This document shows, one piece after another, positions 59,284 through 64,000 of a DNA stretch of 64,000 nucleotides. The stretch covers positions 186,001 through 250,000 of the forward strand of contig CANMXJ010000003.1 of NCBI GenBank assembly GCA_947501805.1, written 5' to 3'. Each line of letters opens with the position of its first letter. Position 1 is the first letter of the stretch. The translations under genes were made by a program, and so were the position numbers. The stretch comes from an uncultured Sulfitobacter sp. GTDB lineage: Bacteria; Pseudomonadota; Alphaproteobacteria; Rhodobacterales; Rhodobacteraceae. Below the pieces are notes generated by a model, which searched no databases, was not told the origin of the DNA, and was given only the letters and a program-made list of their open reading frames with translations.

Positions 59284-59655
59284 GTGAACGCATCTTTGAA
59301 AGCCCAGCAGGCATATGCCCCGACATTTGCGCCGATCCGGTCAGCGCGTAGTATTGAATACGATGTAATCGCCCGAATTACCTATCGGTTGAAGAAGGCC
59401 ATTGAAAAAGGCGCCTATAATTCATTGGTTGAGGCGCTACACGAAAACCGTAATCTTTGGCACGTGATGGCGCTTGATGTTGTAGATCCTGATAATGAAT
59501 TGCCAAGAGAGTTGCGTGCCCGCATTTTCTATTTGGCGGAGTTCACAAACCAACACACCAGCAAGGTGATCCGAAAAGAAGAGAATGCAGTTCCGCTGCT
59601 CGAGATCAATACTGCGATCTTACGCGGCTTGAAGCCGTCAGGAGAGGGTGCATGA
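59284..59655 (+). CDS. flaF: Flagellar biosynthesis regulator FlaF
   Basis: A 123-residue FlaF (AQQAYAPTFAPIRSARSIEYDVIARITYRL ... NRNLWHVMALDVVDPDNELP). In Caulobacter and relatives it helps flagellin translation or secretion and opposes FlbT. Its stop overlaps the flbT start. Confidence 0.95.
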   Translation: MNASLKAQQAYAPTFAPIRSARSIEYDVIARITYRLKKAIEKGAYNSLVEALHENRNLWHVMALDVVDPDNELPRELRARIFYLAEFTNQHTSKVIRKEENAVPLLEINTAILRGLKPSGEGA

Positions 59656-60056
59656 GTGGTCTTGTTCTGAAGTTGAGCCCGAAGGAACGGGTTTTGATTA
59701 ATGGCGCTGTCATCGAAAATGGTGACAGGCGTAGCCGGTTATCGATTATGACACCTGATGCAAATATCCTTCGTCTGCGCGACGCGATCCACCCGGAAGA
59801 CGCCACCACTCCGGTGCGTCGCGCCTGTTTTGCTGTGCAGTTAATCTTGTCTGGCGACAGTGGTGCCGAGAAGGCAAGTCAAGCGTTATTGCGTCAGGTT
59901 GAGGATTTAAGCCAGGTATTTCTGGATGCGGATAGCCGTCTTATCCTGACAGAAGCAAGTGATGCGATCATCGCAGGACAGTATTACCGAGTTCTGAAAT
60001 CGCTACGAAGGTTACTTGCGAGAGAAGACCGTCTTTTTGCGGTGCGGGGGAACTGA
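59652..60056 (+). CDS. flbT: Flagellin mRNA regulator FlbT
   Basis: A 134-residue FlbT starting MSGLVLKLSPKERVLINGAVIENGDRR, the family signature. In Caulobacter it binds flagellin mRNA and represses its translation until the hook is complete. ATG 59652 overlaps the flaF stop, and the next gene starts on its last base pair (TGATG). Confidence 0.96.
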   Translation: MSGLVLKLSPKERVLINGAVIENGDRRSRLSIMTPDANILRLRDAIHPEDATTPVRRACFAVQLILSGDSGAEKASQALLRQVEDLSQVFLDADSRLILTEASDAIIAGQYYRVLKSLRRLLAREDRLFAVRGN

Positions 60057-60844
60057 TGTTCCAGCCAATTGTACCTGCTGATGGCTTGGTCGGGTGGCGT
60101 TTTTTGCAGCGTACTTATGATGCACAATTTGCAGCTTTTAGCCAATCAACGTCCCTTCAAAAGGACACAGACTACTTCTTGAATAAGATTTCAGAAGTGT
60201 CTTCAGCAGAAGAGCTTGTATCAGATCGACGCCTGCTGACGGTTGCATTAGGTGCGTTTGGTCTGGAGAACGATATCAGCAACCGCTATTTTATCCGAAA
60301 AGTTCTGGAAGAAGGTACAGCAAGCAATGATACACTAGCGATGCGCTTGTCTGATACGCGGTATCGGGAAATCTCTGATGCTTTTGGATTTGGACCTTCA
60401 GCTAGGCCTTTTTCGAACCAAACAGGCTTTGCAGAGAACATTGTTGCACGTTTTCAAGCAAGCAGTTTTGAAGTCGCGGCCGGTGATCAGAATGGCGCTC
60501 TTCGAATTGCTCTTTATGCTCAGAGGGAGTTGCCGGAGCTTGCGGCGCGTGATGCGTCGACCGATACAAAATGGTTCACAATACTGGGTGATCCGCCGAT
60601 GCGCGAATTGTTTGAGCGAGCGTTAAATTTGCCGAGAAGCATTGGTCAGATCGATATCGACCAACAGCTCGGGGTATTCAAGGATCGCGCGGCAATTGTT
60701 TTTGGTTCTGATAATCTTTCACAGTTCAGAGACCCCGAAGCCGTGGAGGATGCCATTACAAAATTCATCGTGCGTGACCAACTAAATACATTCAACGCAA
60801 GCCTTTCAGGTGCCTCTATCGCGTTGACCTTGTTGCAGCGCTAG
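60056..60844 (+). CDS. DUF1217-family flagellar-associated protein
   Basis: A 262-residue protein of the alphaproteobacterial DUF1217 type (KISEVSSAEELVSDRRLLTVALGAFGLENDISNRYFIRKVLEEG), usually found among flagellar genes. It is helical, without signal peptide, and ends LSGASIALTLLQR. The role is unknown; export or hook-related work is inferred only from context. It follows flbT with a TGATG junction, and its TAG shares CTAG with the facing fliI stop. Confidence 0.8.
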   Translation: MFQPIVPADGLVGWRFLQRTYDAQFAAFSQSTSLQKDTDYFLNKISEVSSAEELVSDRRLLTVALGAFGLENDISNRYFIRKVLEEGTASNDTLAMRLSDTRYREISDAFGFGPSARPFSNQTGFAENIVARFQASSFEVAAGDQNGALRIALYAQRELPELAARDASTDTKWFTILGDPPMRELFERALNLPRSIGQIDIDQQLGVFKDRAAIVFGSDNLSQFRDPEAVEDAITKFIVRDQLNTFNASLSGASIALTLLQR

Positions 60845-62226
60845 GTCTCTTTTGCCGCTACATTGATTGATGGTTTTTGGCGTGGTCCCAAATTGCCTGC
60901 AGTCTTGGCGCGACGTAAGATCAGGTTGAGTTGTTGAAAACTATGCATGCAGTCTTGCAATGCTGGTTGCGTTAAAAAATCATCCAATTCAGGCCACAGA
61001 GCGATTGCTTGATCAAGTTCGGGATCACTGCCTGACGTATATAAGCCTGCGCGGATCATCACTGCATTCTGCTCATATAACCCCAGAAGCCTGCGGGCTT
61101 GGTGCAAGAGAGCATTTTCGGCGATCGAAGCGGCGTCAGGTAAACTGCGAGAGACAGATCTTAGAACGTCAATGGCAGGATACCGACCCCGTTCGGCGAT
61201 GGCACGATCAAGGACAATGTGCCCATCAAGTACGCCCCGCAGAATGTCTGCGATAGGTTCGTCCATGTCGGAGCCAGCAACCAAAACGGTGAATAGCGCG
61301 GTGATATCGCCCTGATCTTGCTGCCCGGGCCCGGCCCTTTCACATAACGACATAATCATGTGCGCAGTAGAAGGCGGAAAACCCCGCAATACTGGCGCTT
61401 CGCCCGCTGCGACCGCAACTTCACGATGCGCTTCGGCAAAGCGTGTAATGGAATCGGCCAACAGTAAAACGGATTTTCCTGCATCTCGAAAATGCTCTGC
61501 AACAGCCATTGCGGTCCATGCACACCGACGCCTTTGCAGTGCTGACTGATCTGAGGTAGCTGCGACGACGATGGTTCGCTGCAATCCTTCTTTGCCAATG
61601 ACGTCTTCGACAAAGTAGCGCAATTCCCGCCCGCGCTCTCCAATAAGGCCGATGACTACAACATCTGCGTCAACATGCTGCGCAAGCGTTCCAAGCAGGC
61701 TGCTTTTTCCAACGCCGGAGCCAGCAAAAAGACCCATGCGCTGCCCCTTAACGAGTGGCAAGAGGGTGTTTGTTACAGCCAGCCCTGTATTCAGTCGGGT
61801 ACCCATTGCTCGTCTTTGTGCTGCATCCGGAGGTGGCGCGCGGAGTGAACGCGCTATGGGACCCCGTAGTAGTGGTCGCCCGTCTAATGGTTTGCCTGAA
61901 GGATCAATGATGCGGCCGAGCCAGTTGTCAGCAGGTGCAATCACACCTTCATCCAGCAAGACAGCGCGATTTTGAAGGGCAACTCCATCGGGGGCCTGCT
62001 CCGGCAAAGCTATAACTGCGTCGCCTCTTAGCTGCACAACCTCACTCGGCAGCGGATTCTCGCGATCCCGCTGGACAAGAATCCAGTCACCAATTCTGGC
62101 CAAGTCAGCAAGGCCTGAAATTTCGATGATACCTGCCTTGACCTGAACCACCCGGCCAACGGACCGCACAGCGCGCAATGTTTCGATCTGGGCGTTCAGC
62201 CCGCTGAGTTGAGAACCGGATGACAT
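60841..62226 (-). CDS. fliI: Flagellum-specific ATPase FliI
   Basis: A 461-residue F1-beta-like ATPase. Walker A is GLFAGSGVGKSSLLGTLA, followed by VIGLIGERGRELRYFVED and VLLLADSITRFAEAHREVA. It powers substrate delivery in flagellar type III export. ATG 62226 (MSSGSQLSGLNAQIETLRAV) is chosen because AAAGGA lies 6 bases upstream; a longer frame would run into flgB. Its ribosome binding site can pair with an upstream inverted copy. Confidence 0.94.
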   Translation of the reverse strand: MSSGSQLSGLNAQIETLRAVRSVGRVVQVKAGIIEISGLADLARIGDWILVQRDRENPLPSEVVQLRGDAVIALPEQAPDGVALQNRAVLLDEGVIAPADNWLGRIIDPSGKPLDGRPLLRGPIARSLRAPPPDAAQRRAMGTRLNTGLAVTNTLLPLVKGQRMGLFAGSGVGKSSLLGTLAQHVDADVVVIGLIGERGRELRYFVEDVIGKEGLQRTIVVAATSDQSALQRRRCAWTAMAVAEHFRDAGKSVLLLADSITRFAEAHREVAVAAGEAPVLRGFPPSTAHMIMSLCERAGPGQQDQGDITALFTVLVAGSDMDEPIADILRGVLDGHIVLDRAIAERGRYPAIDVLRSVSRSLPDAASIAENALLHQARRLLGLYEQNAVMIRAGLYTSGSDPELDQAIALWPELDDFLTQPALQDCMHSFQQLNLILRRAKTAGNLGPRQKPSINVAAKET

Positions 62227-62228
62227 AG

Positions 62229-62266
62229 GATTCCTTTGAAGGTTGCTCACTCTTTCTAAAGGAATC
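62229..62266. promoter_or_regulatory. 9-bp inverted repeat in the fliI-flgB divergent region
   Basis: GATTCCTTT (62229-62237) and AAAGGAATC (62258-62266) are perfect inverted copies separated by 20 bases. On the fliI message the downstream arm contains the AAAGGA ribosome binding site, so the hairpin would hide it. Each arm also contains a GANTC, the CcrM methylation target in alphaproteobacteria. It may equally be a protein operator. Confidence 0.5.
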
Positions 62267-62308
62267 GGAGTTAAGCCTTGGTTGAAATCGGTCGAGGGAG
62301 AAGCCCCG

Positions 62309-62698
62309 ATGTTTGAGAACCTAGATATTTTTGCCATGTCATCCGCCATGGCGCGCCACGCCGGTCAACGACAGGCAATCGTTGCGCAGAACGTCGCCAA
62401 TGCAGATACGCCTGGATACTCTGCGCGCGATATCCCTGATTTCAGGAGTGTTTATGCGCCAGCGCATGGTGAAGGCACGCAACGTGCGTCCCGCGTAGCA
62501 CATCTGCATGGTTCCATGGGCGACACTTCTGTGCCCGCTCCGGTCGCAATCAAGGATCAATCCAGTCCGAACGGTAATCGGGTATCGCTGGAGACTGAAA
62601 TGCTGAGATCGGTTGACGCCAAACGAAGCCATGACCGTGCACTTGCGATTTACAAGACAGCTCTCAACGTGCTGCGCAGCACGATGCGGACAAATTAA
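62309..62698 (+). CDS. flgB: Flagellar basal-body rod protein FlgB
   Basis: A 129-residue proximal rod protein with the rod signature IVAQNVANADTPGYSARDIPDF. ATG 62309 (MFENLDIFAMSSAM) follows GAGGGAG. It heads flgB-flgC-fliE-fliQ-flgF, divergent from fliI. Confidence 0.94.
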   Translation: MFENLDIFAMSSAMARHAGQRQAIVAQNVANADTPGYSARDIPDFRSVYAPAHGEGTQRASRVAHLHGSMGDTSVPAPVAIKDQSSPNGNRVSLETEMLRSVDAKRSHDRALAIYKTALNVLRSTMRTN

Positions 62699-62710
62699 GA
62701 GGCTAATTGG

Positions 62711-63103
62711 ATGAGCGATTTTTCAAATGCACTGAGTGTTTCATCTAGCGGTCTGCGTGCTCAAGCAGCGCGACTAAGACATCTGTCAGAGAACATCTCG
62801 AATGCGGATACTCCAGGTTATAGGCGCAAGACTATCTCGTTTCAGACCGAAATGACAGGCCGTGAGGGTGTGGCCAATGTTGTGCCAGGGCGCGTCCGGT
62901 TGGATAAAACCGAGTTGGAGATAATCCATGACCCAACACATCCTTTGTCGGACTCCTCAGGTCATTATGACGGATCGAATGTGAACTTGTTGATCGAGTT
63001 GGCAGACGCCCGTGAAGCGCAACGCAGTTATGAGGCAAACCTCAAGGTGTTTGAACAAACCCGAAAAATGTCATCGGGATTGATGGATCTGCTGCGGCGA
63101 TAA
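62711..63103 (+). CDS. flgC: Flagellar basal-body rod protein FlgC
   Basis: A 130-residue rod protein: N-terminal ALSVSSSGLRAQAARLRHLSENISNADTPGYRRK and C-terminal DAREAQRSYEANLKVFEQTRKMSSGLMDLLRR are classic FlgC. It begins 12 bases after flgB. Confidence 0.96.
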   Translation: MSDFSNALSVSSSGLRAQAARLRHLSENISNADTPGYRRKTISFQTEMTGREGVANVVPGRVRLDKTELEIIHDPTHPLSDSSGHYDGSNVNLLIELADAREAQRSYEANLKVFEQTRKMSSGLMDLLRR

Positions 63104-63139
63104 GGCCGGGTAGATTGTAATTCTAAAAGGAGATCCAGA

Positions 63140-63427
63140 ATGGAGATCAATGGACTTTCAGTCGCTGAAAGATACGCTGCAGCAAGACCTGCGACGGAAC
63201 CTACTGAGCAATCAGGCGCATCAAGTGCGCTCAAAGACCTCGCAAAGGACTTTGCCGCAACCTTGGCCGAAGGCGAACAAACCGCAAAAGCAGCGATGAT
63301 TGGAGGTGCAGATCCGCATTCCTTGGTCACTGCATTAGCACAGACAGAACTCGTGGTCGAAACCGCCGTAACGGTGCGCAACAAGGTCGTTGAAGCCTAT
63401 CAGGAAATTCTGCGGATGCCGGTCTGA
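63140..63427 (+). CDS. fliE: Flagellar hook-basal body protein FliE
   Basis: A 95-residue FliE. The C-terminal ALAQTELVVETAVTVRNKVVEAYQEILRMPV is the family motif. It joins the MS ring to the rod. AAAGGAG precedes the ATG. Its stop overlaps the fliQ start (TGATG). Confidence 0.93.
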   Translation: MEINGLSVAERYAAARPATEPTEQSGASSALKDLAKDFAATLAEGEQTAKAAMIGGADPHSLVTALAQTELVVETAVTVRNKVVEAYQEILRMPV

Positions 63428-63696
63428 TGCTGGATGAAGTTTTGTTTTTTGACACTCTAAGGCAGGGACTTTGGGTTGGTTTGGTTATTTCATTGCCGAT
63501 CCTGACGGTTGCCTTGTTGGCGGGGGTCTCGATTGGGTTGATCCAAGCCCTGACATCCATTCAGGAAATGACGCTGACCTTTGTGCCCAAGCTTGCCGCC
63601 ATCGGGGCTGTTTTCTGGATTTCGATGGGTTTTATGACGAAAACACTGGTCGCCTTCTTTCACGACCGGATCATTCCGCTGGTGATTGGAGGATAA
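63427..63696 (+). CDS. fliQ: Flagellar export protein FliQ
   Basis: An 89-residue two-helix membrane protein: GLWVGLVISLPILTVALLAG and LAAIGAVFWISMGFMTKTLV with IGLIQALTSIQEMTLTFVPK between. It is part of the FliPQR export gate. Confidence 0.95.
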   Translation: MLDEVLFFDTLRQGLWVGLVISLPILTVALLAGVSIGLIQALTSIQEMTLTFVPKLAAIGAVFWISMGFMTKTLVAFFHDRIIPLVIGG

Positions 63697-63697
63697 A

Positions 63698-64000
63698 ATG
63701 GAAAACGCAGGATACGTTACACTCAGCCGTCAATCGGGACTCGCCCGGGAGATGCAGGTAGTTGCAAACAACATCGCGAATGCGGCGACCACAGGTTTTC
63801 GCGCTGAAGGGTTGGTTTTTTCTGAATATGTAAAATCCGTGGATCGCGGTGCGTCCCTGTCCATGGGACAAGCCAACATACGCAATACATCTTTCGAGCA
63901 AGGCGCACTTACACAGACCGGTGGAGCTTTTGACTTGGCAATCGAGGGTGACGGTTTCTTCCTGATTGAAACACCGCAAGGTGAACGGCTTACCCGCTCG
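63698..64000 (+). CDS. flgF: Flagellar basal-body rod protein FlgF, 3' end outside window
   Basis: The first 101 residues of a rod protein: MENAGYVTLSRQSGLAREMQ, then VVANNIANAATTGFRAEG and the FLE-type motif GGAFDLAIEGDGFFLIETPQGE. Both the start and the place after fliQ fit FlgF rather than FlgG in this order. It starts just after the fliQ stop with GGAGG in front and runs off the window edge. Confidence 0.9.
   Translation, partial: MENAGYVTLSRQSGLAREMQVVANNIANAATTGFRAEGLVFSEYVKSVDRGASLSMGQANIRNTSFEQGALTQTGGAFDLAIEGDGFFLIETPQGERLTRS

Noticed and set aside
62227..62349. Longer N-terminus for FliI starting at 62349
   Set aside because: It would overlap flgB and its control region, and the ribosome binding site favours 62226.

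Overview
The window looks like a stretch of chromosome from an alphaproteobacterium of the Rhodobacterales (Roseobacter group). The evidence is the replication block rpsT-dnaA-dnaN-recF-gyrB, a serC-serA operon with a hairpin leader over the serC ribosome binding site, the flagellar regulator pair flaF-flbT behind a short flagellin, a DUF1217 flagellar protein, the order flgB-flgC-fliE-fliQ-flgF divergent from fliI, an IalB-like protein and succinylase-type lysine synthesis (dapD, dapE). I saw no insertion sequence, phage gene, CRISPR array, tRNA or rRNA gene. Coding density is high and many genes overlap by ATGA, TTGA or TAATG.

Layout. 1-7280: an unusual set of five co-directional enzymes (nitrilase-family amidase, large PLP decarboxylase, ATP-grasp ligase, C45 Ntn-type acyltransferase/amidohydrolase, AMACR-like CoA racemase) with no obvious named pathway; a terminator-like hairpin sits inside the start of the fourth gene. 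7353-11259: a pqi-type lipid-transport operon with PqiA split into two genes, then PqiB and PqiC. 11362-18427: gyrB, recF, dnaN, dnaA and rpsT on the minus strand. 18614-26450: an unknown secreted Gly/Ala-rich protein, enoyl-CoA hydratase, mutM, ubiE-ubiB, a thiolase, an App1-like phosphatase and a PPP-type phosphatase. 26524-30379: serine synthesis, serC-serA on the minus strand and serB divergent. 30395-35592: asparaginase II, IalB-like protein, SMR-like membrane protein, rlmN, a tyrosine/dual-specificity phosphatase, a 70-residue unknown and a LOG protein. 35766-44806: dapD, two unknowns, two Hint-domain genes on the other strand, dapE, GNAT, DUF2064 glycosyltransferase and rnr. 44775-47639: GST, WYL regulator and lytic transglycosylase.

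47669-55286 is a polyamine-type uptake and catabolism locus: class III aminotransferase, GntR/FCD regulator, potFGHI-like ABC transporter and an FAD-dependent amine oxidase-like protein. A shared TGATCAAATT motif precedes both the aminotransferase and potF and is the best operator candidate in the window. 55309-64000 is part of a flagellar cluster: flgD, fliK, a rod-binding protein, a FlgN-like chaperone, flagellin, flaF, flbT, DUF1217, fliI, flgB, flgC, fliE, fliQ and the start of flgF.

Most worth a second look: the five-enzyme locus at the left end and its intragenic terminator-like hairpin; the tandem Hint genes, one of which has lost both expected catalytic residues; the shared polyamine operator motif; the twin palindromes between recF and dnaN; and the fliI leader, whose ribosome binding site can pair with a perfect 9-bp inverted copy. 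All function calls come from reading protein sequence by eye; no database search was run.
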